A stretch of DNA of 26,565 bases from Flavobacterium psychrophilum (GCA_022729635.1 DZAU01000026.1:1-26565), one strand, 5' to 3'. Counted from the stretch's first letter, positions 7,054 to 14,897 are shown. Numbers and translations: made by a program. The notes: a model not told the origin generated them from the letters alone.

Positions 7054-8640
7054 TTAAAACCTGTGGCTTGTTCTACTACCAAAGGAATATTGATTTTTTG
7101 AAATATGGGTTGCTACATTCACAACCGAAAATGCCCCATGTGTTGCATCGGGTCCGTCGTCGTGTGCCTGGCTTCCCTTTTCAAAAGCAAGGAATTGGTC
7201 GATTAATATTTGCATATCGTTTTCAATAAGATCGGGCAACTCATCGGAATTAAAATAAACATTCATTCTTTCAAAGTGTCCACATAAACTTTCAATACGG
7301 TCATATTTATCGGCTTTACTTCTTTTGTCCGCCGTTACTGGAATATAGTATCCCCGTTTTTCGCCTTCGGCATCAAAGTCAGAAACAAACTCGTCCATGG
7401 CAAAAAGTCCTTCAATGAGATACCGAATATTGAAACCTTGAAGCCCAAAAGTTTTGTAAACATCGTACAACCATTTAGCGGCATGGGCACGGCTTTTTTG
7501 TTGTAAATAAGCCAGTAGAATATGAAACTCCTTTCCAATTTTGCCCACCAAAACAAAGGCTTTATAATCGGCATTTGCCTTGTAGCTTAAATCCCCATAA
7601 AAACATAAAGCCTCATATTGCTTTAACCCTTTATGAACGGTCATTTTTTTGCGTTGGATATTTTCGTATTTAAAAATCGCCCCGTCTTCAATATGCACAT
7701 GCATATATTCTCGCATAAAGGAACGATACGGCATGGTTTCAAATTTTTTACGCCAGTAATCCGCACTTGTTTTTTCTATCCATTCGGGCTGAAAATTTAG
7801 GGTGTCTTTGACGGCACAAACCGTTAGAACCTCAAACTTAATATCGTTTTGCTCCTTGTTATCTTTTTGTTTTTTTATAACCTCTTTAAAGTAAATTTTA
7901 AGCCTATTGGTGATACTATTTTTATTGAAGTTATTGTTTGCATAAACAAATCGTTCGGTGGCATCGTCATCAGAATCAAAGCAACCCCAAATATCTTCGG
8001 TTATAAAGTCAATAGCTTCACGCATCATTCTATCATTATTTACATGGCGTTTGTCATCCACATCATCAACAGCTATATAGTCTGGTCTTTCCGCTTGCTC
8101 CCTTGCACCTCGTGGATTTTGACCAAACCCCAAACACATAAATTTTACGCCATCGGAGGTTGTAAAATCACCATCCGCCCAGTTGCCCTGTTGGAACTTT
8201 TCGCCATAATCATTTTTTAAACGATTATTAAATTGCAACTGCCCTTGTATTCCAGATAGCAATCGTTTTGCCTTTGGTTCGGTTTCGCCCACCAAAAGCA
8301 TAAATTTTAAATCGTGCCTAACCAAATACAAAAACAAAGGAATCCCCATATCAATATGTACCGACTTGCCTGCCGAACGAAACATCTCACCTAAAAACCG
8401 AAGTCTTTTATTATTGATGATGGTATTTGCCATTTTGGTATGAAACCAACCGCATTTTTTTTTGGCATAATTTGGAAAGTAATATTCAAACCATCTTACA
8501 TAACTTTTTTCCAATTCTTTTATTCGTTCGGCTTTTTGTTTTGCCGTTTCGTGAATGTCAATAGCCGTGGCTTGGGCAATACGCAAACAATGTTTATCGT
8601 AATCTTGTAATAGTTTTAAATATTTATGATTAGTATTCAT
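7054..8640 (-). CDS. Terminase large subunit (Mu gp28-like)
   Basis: This 528-residue protein powers DNA packaging and cuts the DNA. The ATPase part shows an atypical Walker A (GEMFRSAGKS, about 84-93) and Walker B (DYIAVDDVDD, 187-196). The RNase H-like nuclease part begins near 340, with Asp350 in CFYGDLSYKANADY, and ends with the acidic loop HDDGPDATHG at 493-502, which supplies the last metal ligands. Its start overlaps the small-terminase stop by one base (TAATG), so the two are coupled. Mu-type terminases package by headful from integrated copies, which fits the rest of this element. Confidence 0.9.
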   Translation of the reverse strand: MNTNHKYLKLLQDYDKHCLRIAQATAIDIHETAKQKAERIKELEKSYVRWFEYYFPNYAKKKCGWFHTKMANTIINNKRLRFLGEMFRSAGKSVHIDMGIPLFLYLVRHDLKFMLLVGETEPKAKRLLSGIQGQLQFNNRLKNDYGEKFQQGNWADGDFTTSDGVKFMCLGFGQNPRGAREQAERPDYIAVDDVDDKRHVNNDRMMREAIDFITEDIWGCFDSDDDATERFVYANNNFNKNSITNRLKIYFKEVIKKQKDNKEQNDIKFEVLTVCAVKDTLNFQPEWIEKTSADYWRKKFETMPYRSFMREYMHVHIEDGAIFKYENIQRKKMTVHKGLKQYEALCFYGDLSYKANADYKAFVLVGKIGKEFHILLAYLQQKSRAHAAKWLYDVYKTFGLQGFNIRYLIEGLFAMDEFVSDFDAEGEKRGYYIPVTADKRSKADKYDRIESLCGHFERMNVYFNSDELPDLIENDMQILIDQFLAFEKGSQAHDDGPDATHGAFSVVNVATHISKNQYSFGSRTSHRF

Positions 8641-9068
8641 TAGTTTTCAAGACTTATCCTGTGCTGTAAAAATTGTTTATGAAAGGCGGTGCATTTGGTG
8701 GCAAAATCTGCATCAATTTGAGAGATGAATAAATCCAAATCTTTAAGAATTTTATGCACCACAATAGGATCAGAATTTTTATCACATTTATCCAAAGCCG
8801 ACATTAGTTTAGAGATGCCATCTGCAGGCAGTTTTGGAGTTCCACCACTGGTTACATTTAAGAGTTCTTGCTGTAATAACTGTTTTATTTTGGTTGGCGA
8901 TGCGTGAAAATTATATCGTTTCTCCTCCCAATCATATTTTTTTGCCCATTCTCCTATTGTAGCTGGGCGAACGGCATACAATTCTGAAACCTCAGTATTT
9001 GTTGCCTCAAAGTTTTCTATATAATAAGCCTCCGCTTTTTGTCGAGTTGCATCTTTTGACCTTGCCAT
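8640..9068 (-). CDS. Terminase small subunit (HTH, Mu gp27-like role)
   Basis: The N-terminal 60 residues contain a helix-turn-helix (ATNTEVSELYAVRPATIGEW, then AKKYDWEEKRYNF), the typical small-terminase DNA-binding unit in which the A-K-Y-W-EKR helix follows the recognition helix. The remainder is helical (KIKQLLQQELLNV; SKLMSALDKCD), suited to oligomerisation. Small terminases recognise viral DNA and start packaging. It is the first gene of the leftward head operon, directly beyond the divergent control region, and is coupled to the large subunit by a one-base overlap. Confidence 0.75.
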   Translation of the reverse strand: MARSKDATRQKAEAYYIENFEATNTEVSELYAVRPATIGEWAKKYDWEEKRYNFHASPTKIKQLLQQELLNVTSGGTPKLPADGISKLMSALDKCDKNSDPIVVHKILKDLDLFISQIDADFATKCTAFHKQFLQHRISLEN

Positions 9069-9248
9069 TTCTATGATTTATACTGCAAAAGTCAATCTAT
9101 TATATGAGTTTTAAAAAATACAAACCAACCCTTGGCAACATTAATTAAAATATTGACTGAAAGTGTTTAAGAATTGAACACTTATTTTTTTTAAACAAAA
9201 AACCGTCTAAAATTTGCCCTATCAAAATGAAAAATAGTAAATCAAGTT
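9069..9248 (-). promoter_or_regulatory. Divergent late control region
   Basis: These 180 bases separate the two late operons, which are transcribed away from each other, so both late promoters should lie here. I find no exact TAnnTTTG on either strand; the nearest is TAAAATTTG at 9212-9220, with one extra base in the spacer. Lack of host-type promoters would fit late genes that need a phage activator, as Mu late promoters need C. A hairpin at 9161-9183 is listed separately. Confidence 0.45.
9161..9192 (+). other. Hairpin with T-run inside the divergent region
   Basis: AAGTGTTTAA (9161-9170) pairs with TTGAACACTT (9174-9183), 10 pairs including one T-G, around a GAA loop, and after one A is followed by eight T. 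It has the form of a + strand terminator but is AT-rich and has no + strand gene upstream, so it may instead be an operator dyad, or an attenuator stopping stray transcripts entering the protease gene. Confidence 0.4.
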
Positions 9249-10217
9249 ATGCCAAAACCTTTTGTTTTTAATGACCAAAACCAAACCAATAGTTATGGAT
9301 TTAGAATCCTTACTGCAGGTATTAGTTTAAAGCGATTCAACAAGAACCCAATGATGTTAAACCAACATTGGAACGCTACGGAATCGGTACTGGGTAAATG
9401 GACAAACATTAGAGTAGAAAAAGATTTGCTTTTGGGAGAGCCTGTTTTTGACCTTGAAGATGCGGACGCATTAAAAGTGTCGGGGAAAGTAGAACGAGAA
9501 TTTCTAAACTCGTGTTCAATGGGTATCACTTTTAATCGTGAGGATTTAAAAATTATCGGTACTGAACTGGTAATGGAAAAATGCGAATTATACGAATGCT
9601 CCATTGTTGCCGTGCCCTCCAATGCCAATTCAATACGCCTTTATACTGAAAGTGGAACGCTTCTAAAAGATGACGAAGTAAAACAACTGTGCTTAGAAGT
9701 CCACCAACCCCCGAATGGGGAGTTAGAAACTCAAATAGAAAAATTAGAATTTAAACCAATTAATATGAAAAAAATCTTGTTATCAGTTGCCAGTCTTTTG
9801 GCACTAAAATTTGATAAAGCAACTCCAGAGGTGGATGTCGAAAAAGTTGAAGAGGCTATTTTGACCTTATCAAATAAAAACGCAACACTAGAAGCTAAAG
9901 TGTTGGCATTGGAAGCCGAAAAGGATTCGGCACAAGAAACGGCAATTACCGAAATGGTAAACCTTGCTATTACGCAGGGCAGAATTGTTGCCACCAAAAA
10001 AGAGGATTTTGTAAACCTTGCAAAAGCCAATTTTGAGCTTGCAAAAACTACACTCGAATCAATCCCAGCGAAAAAAACTCTTTCTAATGATGTAAGTAAT
10101 CCGGCGGGTTCTACCGAAATGACAAAAGAGGCTTTTCAAAAATTAAGCCACGCCGCACAATTGGAATTTAAAAACACCAATGCTGACGAGTACAAAAAAA
10201 TGTTTAATCTTAAATAA
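9249..10217 (+). CDS. Prohead protease with C-terminal scaffold (Mu gpI/gpZ type)
   Basis: Residues about 1-130 are a phage prohead serine protease: His40 in LNQHW, the following LGKWTNI strand, the NSCSMGITF strand, and Ser118 in ECSIVAVPSN, which corresponds to the catalytic Ser in the E-x-S----P-N motif of the HK97/Mu protease group. After a linker near 152-165, residues 173-322 form a mainly helical, charged scaffold (KNATLEAKVLALEAEKDSA). In Mu, protease I and scaffold Z share the C-terminal part, Z coming from an internal start. Here Met173 (ATG at 9765) is well placed for the same arrangement. It is the first gene of the rightward late operon. Confidence 0.85.
   Translation: MPKPFVFNDQNQTNSYGFRILTAGISLKRFNKNPMMLNQHWNATESVLGKWTNIRVEKDLLLGEPVFDLEDADALKVSGKVEREFLNSCSMGITFNREDLKIIGTELVMEKCELYECSIVAVPSNANSIRLYTESGTLLKDDEVKQLCLEVHQPPNGELETQIEKLEFKPINMKKILLSVASLLALKFDKATPEVDVEKVEEAILTLSNKNATLEAKVLALEAEKDSAQETAITEMVNLAITQGRIVATKKEDFVNLAKANFELAKTTLESIPAKKTLSNDVSNPAGSTEMTKEAFQKLSHAAQLEFKNTNADEYKKMFNLK
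9765..10217 (+). CDS. Possible separate scaffold protein from an internal start (Mu gpZ analogue)
   Basis: An ATG at 9765, in frame within the protease gene and preceded by an A/T-rich stretch, would give a 150-residue protein beginning MKKILLSVASLLALKF and holding only the scaffold helices. The boundary lies just after the linker that separates protease from scaffold. By analogy with Mu I/Z this could make free scaffold protein in excess of protease. No unusual ribosome-binding signal is visible, so the start is inferred. Confidence 0.4.
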   Translation: MKKILLSVASLLALKFDKATPEVDVEKVEEAILTLSNKNATLEAKVLALEAEKDSAQETAITEMVNLAITQGRIVATKKEDFVNLAKANFELAKTTLESIPAKKTLSNDVSNPAGSTEMTKEAFQKLSHAAQLEFKNTNADEYKKMFNLK

Positions 10218-10224
10218 ATAAAAT

Positions 10225-11148
10225 ATGCCAGCAAATTTTGCAGATGTGTGGTTGGATAGAGTTATCAATAACTTAACCACTGCCGACCAAGCCCCATTCC
10301 TTGACGGAATAGCCGAAATGGATGTAGATGTTTCTCAAATGGGCGAAGGGACTGTTACCGAAAGTAACATTATCCATGTGCCAACGAGTGAGTTTGCACC
10401 AGATATTTTGATTAATAACTCCACTTATCCTATTGCTTTACAGGCATACACGGACGATGCGATTACTATTCAATTAGATAAATTCCAAACCAAAGTGGTA
10501 ACACTTACTGACGACCAAGTTATGGGTGCATCTTATGACAGAATTGACAATGCTACTCGTAAAACAGTGCAAAAATTGACTTCTGAAAAATTCTCAAAAG
10601 CAATCCACGCTATTGCCCCAACTGCTGATACGGCAAACACGCCTGTTCTTACAGCAACTGGTGGAGGGGGTGCAACTCCATTAACCGACCCAAGTGGACG
10701 GTTGCGTTTGGTTTACGAAGATTTAGTGGCTTTAAAAGGTCGCTTTGACAAAATAAAAGGTTGCCCAGTTGTGGGGAGACGATTAGTTTTATGTGTGGAC
10801 CACTACAACGATTTGTTGTTAGATAGAAAAAACTTTGGCGACCAATTGGTAAATTATAAAGCGGGAACGACTGCCCCAATAATTGCAGGCTTTGAGATTT
10901 TTCAATACGAGAATATGCCAATGTTTGCTTCGGGAACTAAAAAAGCCTATGGAACTATTCCTGTTGCTACAGACAAAACGGCGTCAGTTGCATTCTTGGT
11001 AGATAATATTGCGAAAAAAACAGGAAATACCAAACAGTATTTTACTGCCGCAAAAGACAATCCAACTACGCAAACCAATCAATTGGCTTACCGCCACTAC
11101 TTTATTGCAGTGCCGTTCCAAGCCACTATGATTGGAGCAATTTTATAG
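10225..11148 (+). CDS. Major capsid protein
   Basis: This 307-residue protein follows the protease/scaffold gene by 7 bases, the universal position of the capsid gene. It has a hydrophilic N-arm, a central region with VVTLTDDQVMGASYDRIDNA followed by a long helix, a glycine-rich loop (LTATGGGGATPLTDP), the segment GCPVVGRRLVLCVDHYNDLL, and a C-terminal strand (HYFIAVPFQATMIGAIL). This resembles HK97-fold coat proteins found in Bacteroidetes Mu-like phages. No clear Mu gpT motif was recognised, so the call relies on position and overall pattern. Confidence 0.8.
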   Translation: MPANFADVWLDRVINNLTTADQAPFLDGIAEMDVDVSQMGEGTVTESNIIHVPTSEFAPDILINNSTYPIALQAYTDDAITIQLDKFQTKVVTLTDDQVMGASYDRIDNATRKTVQKLTSEKFSKAIHAIAPTADTANTPVLTATGGGGATPLTDPSGRLRLVYEDLVALKGRFDKIKGCPVVGRRLVLCVDHYNDLLLDRKNFGDQLVNYKAGTTAPIIAGFEIFQYENMPMFASGTKKAYGTIPVATDKTASVAFLVDNIAKKTGNTKQYFTAAKDNPTTQTNQLAYRHYFIAVPFQATMIGAIL

Positions 11149-11154
11149 TAATAA

Positions 11155-11189
11155 AAAAAGGCTCTCCTTTTTTGAGCTAGAGCCTTTTT
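11155..11189 (+). terminator. Terminator after the capsid gene
   Basis: AAAAAGGCTCT (11155-11165) pairs perfectly with AGAGCCTTTTT (11179-11189) across a 13-base loop, with T residues at the end of the stem. It starts 6 bases after the capsid stop. It may stop part of the transcription so that capsid mRNA is more abundant than the downstream lysis and tail message. No promoter is evident just after it. Confidence 0.8.
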
Positions 11190-11203
11190 AAAAAATATTC
11201 AAA

Positions 11204-11554
11204 ATGCAAGATTTTATTTTACCAATCCTTACCACATTAGCAACGGCTTTAATCACTTGGTTTTTTGCAAGACGAAAAAACGATGCAGATGCCAAATCGG
11301 CTGAAATTGATAACGAAGTGAAATCGGCATCTTTCTATCAAAATTTGTTGGACGATTCAAAAAAACGACTTGACGAATGTTTAGCCGTTATTGAAACTCA
11401 AAACAAACGAATTAGTGAAAGAGATAAAATAATTGAAAGCCAAGATGCAGAAAAGCGTTTACTGCAACAACACATAAAAGAGTTGATGGACTCAAACGAA
11501 ACATTAATTACAGAGTTGAAAAAATTTAGACAACTAAACGGAAAAACCAATTAG
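11204..11554 (+). CDS. Membrane-anchored coiled-coil protein of the lysis cassette
   Basis: Residues 4-21 (FILPILTTLATALITWFF) form a single N-terminal membrane helix followed by a positive patch (ARRKND), which predicts a cytoplasmic body. Residues 30-112 are a long charged coiled coil (KKRLDECLAVIETQNKRISE and on). It stands 1 base before the amidase gene. Position suggests a lysis role such as holin or holin regulator, because the amidase has no signal peptide and needs a way across the membrane; the large coiled coil is unusual for a holin, so the role is uncertain. Confidence 0.6.
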   Translation: MQDFILPILTTLATALITWFFARRKNDADAKSAEIDNEVKSASFYQNLLDDSKKRLDECLAVIETQNKRISERDKIIESQDAEKRLLQQHIKELMDSNETLITELKKFRQLNGKTN

Positions 11555-11555
11555 T

Positions 11556-11975
11556 ATGAGAACTATAAAGTACATAGCTGTGCATTGCACCGCAACCTCT
11601 CAAAAAACGAGCATTACCGCAATTCAAAGGTACTGGAAGGAAAACTTAGGTTGGAAAATGCCCGGCTACCACTTTATTATTAAACCCGATGGCGAAGCAG
11701 TTCCGTTATTGCCAATAGAACAAGTTTCTAATGGTGTTGCAGGTTTCAATAGTGTAACAATCAATATTTCTTATATAGGAGGTGTTGACACTAACAGCAA
11801 GCCAGTTGATAATAGAACTCCTGCCCAAAAGGTAACCATTCTAAAATTACTTTCAGATCTAAAAAAGCAATTTCCAAACGCAATAATTCAAGGGCATAGA
11901 GATTTTCCTAATGTAAAAAAAGCCTGTCCAAGTTTTGACGCAAAAAAAGAGTATCAAAATTTAAAAACAATTTAA
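11556..11975 (+). CDS. N-acetylmuramoyl-L-alanine amidase (endolysin, Amidase_2)
   Basis: The protein is a T7-lysozyme-type amidase that cuts the bond between MurNAc and L-Ala in peptidoglycan. The zinc ligands are visible: His10 in YIAVHCTAT, His114 in QGHRDF, and Cys124 in KKACPSFD, with Lys122 two residues before the Cys as in T7 lysozyme; Tyr38 in GYHF matches the catalytic tyrosine position. Length (139 residues) is that of a single catalytic domain with no cell-wall binding module. There is no signal peptide, so export depends on a holin. It lies between the coiled-coil membrane protein and the spanin-like lipoprotein, forming a lysis cassette. Confidence 0.93.
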   Translation: MRTIKYIAVHCTATSQKTSITAIQRYWKENLGWKMPGYHFIIKPDGEAVPLLPIEQVSNGVAGFNSVTINISYIGGVDTNSKPVDNRTPAQKVTILKLLSDLKKQFPNAIIQGHRDFPNVKKACPSFDAKKEYQNLKTI

Positions 11976-12011
11976 AGAAAATTATAAACCCATTTAAAAC
12001 CCATTTAAACA

Positions 12012-12533
12012 ATGAAAAAATTATTTAGTCTGTTGTTTTTGTTTGCTGTTTTGGTTGGAACATTAGTTGGTTGTAAAACCGCTAATGTTCTCCCACCAAC
12101 AATAATTGAAAAAACCAACACCATCATCAAAAAAGAAGTGGTTCACGATACCATTTTTGAAATCCAAAAAGACAGTAGCTATTATAAGGCGTGGTTGGAC
12201 TGCCAAGACGGCAAAGTAGTCTATAAGACAAATATTGATAGTCAAAAGCCGAAAATAGAAACTAAAAAAGGCAACTATTTACAACCTCCAAAGGTCAATT
12301 TAAAAGATAATATTTTAACCGTTGATTGTGAGGCCGAAGCCCAAAAAATGTATGCCAAATGGAAAGATACTTATATACTCGAAAATAAGCAAAGCAATAC
12401 AGCAAAACCAGTATTAGTTGAAAGGCAACTCACTTGGTGGCAAAAATTCTTAATGTGGTGTGGCAGGATTTTTTTAATAGTAGTACTTATTTCTGTGGGC
12501 AAATTTTTTTTCAAATTATATAAACCTTTTTAA
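12012..12533 (+). CDS. Predicted unimolecular spanin (lipoprotein with C-terminal membrane helix)
   Basis: The N-terminus is a lipoprotein signal (MKKLFSLLFLF, lipobox LVGC, Cys21, followed by Lys). The body (about 22-140) is hydrophilic. Residues about 146-163 (FLMWCGRIFLIVVLISVG) form a C-terminal membrane helix preceded by WW and followed by basic residues. One protein anchored in the outer membrane by lipid and in the inner membrane by its C-terminal helix is the plan of u-spanins such as T1 gp11, which fuse the two membranes in the last step of lysis. It follows the endolysin gene, the expected place. The spanin role is inferred from architecture; no sequence family was recognised. Confidence 0.7.
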   Translation: MKKLFSLLFLFAVLVGTLVGCKTANVLPPTIIEKTNTIIKKEVVHDTIFEIQKDSSYYKAWLDCQDGKVVYKTNIDSQKPKIETKKGNYLQPPKVNLKDNILTVDCEAEAQKMYAKWKDTYILENKQSNTAKPVLVERQLTWWQKFLMWCGRIFLIVVLISVGKFFFKLYKPF

Positions 12534-12564
12534 CTATACAATTAAAAATTTAAAATAAAAAATT

Positions 12565-12879
12565 ATGGATAAAAACTTAATTTTTGAAGCAAATCCTAGT
12601 TTGGATTGCTTTTATGAAACTACGGATAGCTCTTGCTTTTTTACAGAAAACGCTGCCGAAGCACATGCTAAAACCTTAAAGGACAAAAAGGTAAATTTTG
12701 TGCATAAGTCAAGTAGCACTACCGAAACGGAGCAGGTAAACGACCCGAGCGAAAGCGAACTGGCGAAGCAAATAGAAGTAGTAGCAGAAGTGCTAGAACC
12801 AACTGCTCCTCTTGTGGAAACTGAAAAAGTAGAACCAAATGTTGTGCCAATAGCCGAAAAACCAAACACAAAAAAATAA
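12565..12879 (+). CDS. Small acidic phage protein upstream of sheath (104 aa)
   Basis: The first 45 residues are an ordered unit (MDKNLIFEANPSLDCFYETT, then CFFTENAAEAHAKTLKDKKV) of a kind that recurs before tail genes of Bacteroidetes phages; the C-terminal half is low-complexity, rich in Glu, Val, Pro and Thr. There is no signal peptide or membrane helix. The gene ends 1 base before the sheath gene. Function unknown; possibly a small structural or assembly protein of the tail. Confidence 0.6.
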   Translation: MDKNLIFEANPSLDCFYETTDSSCFFTENAAEAHAKTLKDKKVNFVHKSSSTTETEQVNDPSESELAKQIEVVAEVLEPTAPLVETEKVEPNVVPIAEKPNTKK

Positions 12880-12880
12880 A

Positions 12881-14062
12881 ATGAATACAGTATCATTTAA
12901 TAGACAGGACGGAGGCTTAGCAAAAAGACTTCCGGGCGAAGATCACATTAGTGGACTGGTTGTGTATGGATCTTCAAACATTGCCAAAACAGTCCTAATT
13001 GAGGAAAAAGATTTAGTGCTACCTTCAACACCTATCCTAACAGATCTTGTATTGAAATACCACGTTTTAGAATATTTCCGAGTGAATCCTGGTTCAAAAT
13101 TATACATAGTTGGTGCCACCGCTAACGATGGGCAATTTGTGGCAATTAAACAATTGCAACAATTTGCAGAAGGCAAAATAAGACAAATTGGAATTGTAGA
13201 TTTAATAACACCATTTGTGGATTTAGAAACCACTTCTACAACTATCAAAGGAGTATTAAGCGAGTTAGCAGGTTTAAATATGCCCTTAGAGGCAGTTTAC
13301 TCCATTCACTCGATGACTTCCGCAGACTTATTAGCGTTGCCATACCTTCAAAATTTTGAGAACGAAAGATTTAGCGTTGTTATTGGTCAAGACGGTGCGG
13401 GTTTAGGAAAACAAATATCGGATGAAACTGGTAAAAACACTGGTATTATAGGGGCAACATTAGGTGCCATTTCCAAAGCCAAAGTACATGAGAGTATTGC
13501 GTGGGTTGAAAAACAAAACTTGGTGACTGGAACGTACCCAAAATCCATGACAAACGACATTGTTGTGGCTAGAGAACTAGACGTTCCTGCCTTTATAGAC
13601 GGCACATTGTTAAGAGATTTAACACCCGCACAGGTGCAATCTATCAATGATAAAGGCTACTTGTTTTTAATCAAACACATTGGTTACACCGGTACTTTTT
13701 TTAACGATAGTTATACTTGTACTGGTTTGGATAGCGATTTTTCCACCATCGAAACCAATCGAACCATAGACAAGGCACAACGAGGTGTTTACATCAAATT
13801 GTTGCCTAAAATTTCGGGACCTATTTATGTTAATCCAGATACTGGAGAGATAAGTGCCGATACTATTGCATCGTTAGAGGCTATTGCAGCTATTCCATTA
13901 GAACAAATGGAACGTGATGGTGAAATTTCTGGATTTAAAGTTTTTATTAACCCAAGCCAAGACGTGTTGGCTACCTCACAAATTATAGTAACATTAAAAA
14001 TTGTTCCTGTAGGTGTTTTGCGTGAGATAGTTGTAAATATTGGTTTTGCAAAACAAGTTTAA
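12881..14062 (+). CDS. Contractile tail sheath protein (DUF2586-like)
   Basis: This 393-residue protein begins NTVSFNRQDGGLAKRLPGED followed by HISGLVVYG, a pattern I associate with DUF2586 sheath-like proteins. The C-terminal third (the RGVYIKLLPKISGPIYVNPD segment, then EQMERDGEISGFKVFINP and a final strand pair) is the conserved sheath core that interlocks neighbouring subunits. Sheath contraction drives the tube through the host envelope. It is directly followed by the tube gene (3 bases), the fixed sheath-tube order of myoviruses. Confidence 0.8.
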   Translation: MNTVSFNRQDGGLAKRLPGEDHISGLVVYGSSNIAKTVLIEEKDLVLPSTPILTDLVLKYHVLEYFRVNPGSKLYIVGATANDGQFVAIKQLQQFAEGKIRQIGIVDLITPFVDLETTSTTIKGVLSELAGLNMPLEAVYSIHSMTSADLLALPYLQNFENERFSVVIGQDGAGLGKQISDETGKNTGIIGATLGAISKAKVHESIAWVEKQNLVTGTYPKSMTNDIVVARELDVPAFIDGTLLRDLTPAQVQSINDKGYLFLIKHIGYTGTFFNDSYTCTGLDSDFSTIETNRTIDKAQRGVYIKLLPKISGPIYVNPDTGEISADTIASLEAIAAIPLEQMERDGEISGFKVFINPSQDVLATSQIIVTLKIVPVGVLREIVVNIGFAKQV

Positions 14063-14065
14063 GTT

Positions 14066-14491
14066 ATGCCAATAGCAGATATAACTCCGTTAATAAATGG
14101 TCGTGAATACGGCTGGGCAGATATTGTTGTAAACATATCTGCATCTCCTATCATTGGCATTCGAGCCGTAAAGTATGAGGAGGAACAAGAGAAAGAAAAC
14201 ATCTATGGAGCAGGTAGAAATCCTGTATCCAGAGGATATGGACGAGTAAAAACAACAGGGTCAATTACCCTATTATCGCCTACCGTTTTTGCAATTCAGG
14301 CAGTTGCCCCAAAAGGGAAGCTTCACAACATTGCACCGTTTCCAATAGTGGTTAGCTACCAACCCGAAACTGGGGCAATAGTAAAACACGTTCTAAAAAA
14401 TTGTGAGTTTAAGAAAACCACCTTTGATTGGAAAGAAGGCGATATGTCGAAAGAAATAGAACTAGAGCTAGTTATTTCACACATAGAATAA
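14066..14491 (+). CDS. Tail tube protein
   Basis: This 141-residue protein has a beta-rich pattern (GREYGWADIVVNIS; GIRAVKYEEEQEKENIYGAG) followed by GRVKTTGSITL, and a final strand ELELVISHIE. The RNPVSRGYG turn between two strands and the K-x-E-E central stretch are typical of myovirus tube proteins, which stack as hexamers inside the sheath. Its place directly after sheath and before the tail assembly chaperone supports the call strongly; the family was not matched by a specific motif. Confidence 0.75.
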   Translation: MPIADITPLINGREYGWADIVVNISASPIIGIRAVKYEEEQEKENIYGAGRNPVSRGYGRVKTTGSITLLSPTVFAIQAVAPKGKLHNIAPFPIVVSYQPETGAIVKHVLKNCEFKKTTFDWKEGDMSKEIELELVISHIE

Positions 14492-14496
14492 TTTAA

Positions 14497-14529
14497 AATC
14501 CTATCAGGGTTCAAAATCCTGATAGGATT
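14497..14529 (+). repeat. Perfect 12-bp hairpin after the tube gene
   Basis: AATCCTATCAGG (14497-14508) and CCTGATAGGATT (14518-14529) are exact inverted repeats around a 9-base loop. No T-run follows, so it is not a normal terminator. It could stabilise the 3' end of abundant sheath-tube mRNA. Similar CCTGATAGG/CCTATCAGG palindromes are, from memory, dispersed intergenic repeats in flavobacterial genomes, so it may be a host-type repeat. A/T-rich short direct repeats (AAACTCAAATT twice, 14530-14552) follow. Confidence 0.7.
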
Positions 14530-14570
14530 AAACTCAAATTAAACTCAAATTAAATACAAATAAAATAAAA

Positions 14571-14897
14571 ATGAAGACAACAGAAAAATTAGTTTGTGGA
14601 TTAGATGAAACACAAATTGAAGGATTAAGAAAAAAACACGGATTTTTAGTTACCGTTACCATTACTCAAGGCGAAAATACTTTAAACGCCATTTTTAAAG
14701 AACCCACTTTTGAAGTTTTGGAAGCAACAGGCGCTATTGGTAAAAACAGTGAAATAAAAGGAACTATTGCCCTTTATGAAAACTGTATCGTAAAAGCCGA
14801 TGATGAAATAAACAACCGTGATTTTGCTAAACTTAAAGCACTTGAAGGATTGGCACAGCACATGAATTCGTTTTCGGTTAGCGTAAAAAACTTGTAG
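14571..14897 (+). CDS. Tail assembly chaperone, short form
   Basis: This 108-residue protein is small and acidic to neutral with a helix-strand pattern (ETQIEGLRKKHGFLVTVTIT; CIVKADDEINNRDFAKLKAL). It lies between the tail tube and tape measure genes, the position of tail assembly chaperones (lambda G, Mu gp41), which bind the tape measure protein during tail assembly. The zero frame ends at the TAG at 14895, just after a classic slippery heptamer, and the -1 frame continues for 67 codons, as expected for a G/GT-type pair. The frameshift signal gives more certainty than sequence similarity. Confidence 0.85.
   Translation: MKTTEKLVCGLDETQIEGLRKKHGFLVTVTITQGENTLNAIFKEPTFEVLEATGAIGKNSEIKGTIALYENCIVKADDEINNRDFAKLKALEGLAQHMNSFSVSVKNL

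Noticed and set aside
7849..8220. 123-residue + strand frame inside the large terminase
   Set aside because: It is antisense to a gene with clear terminase motifs and has a composition typical of an antisense shadow.
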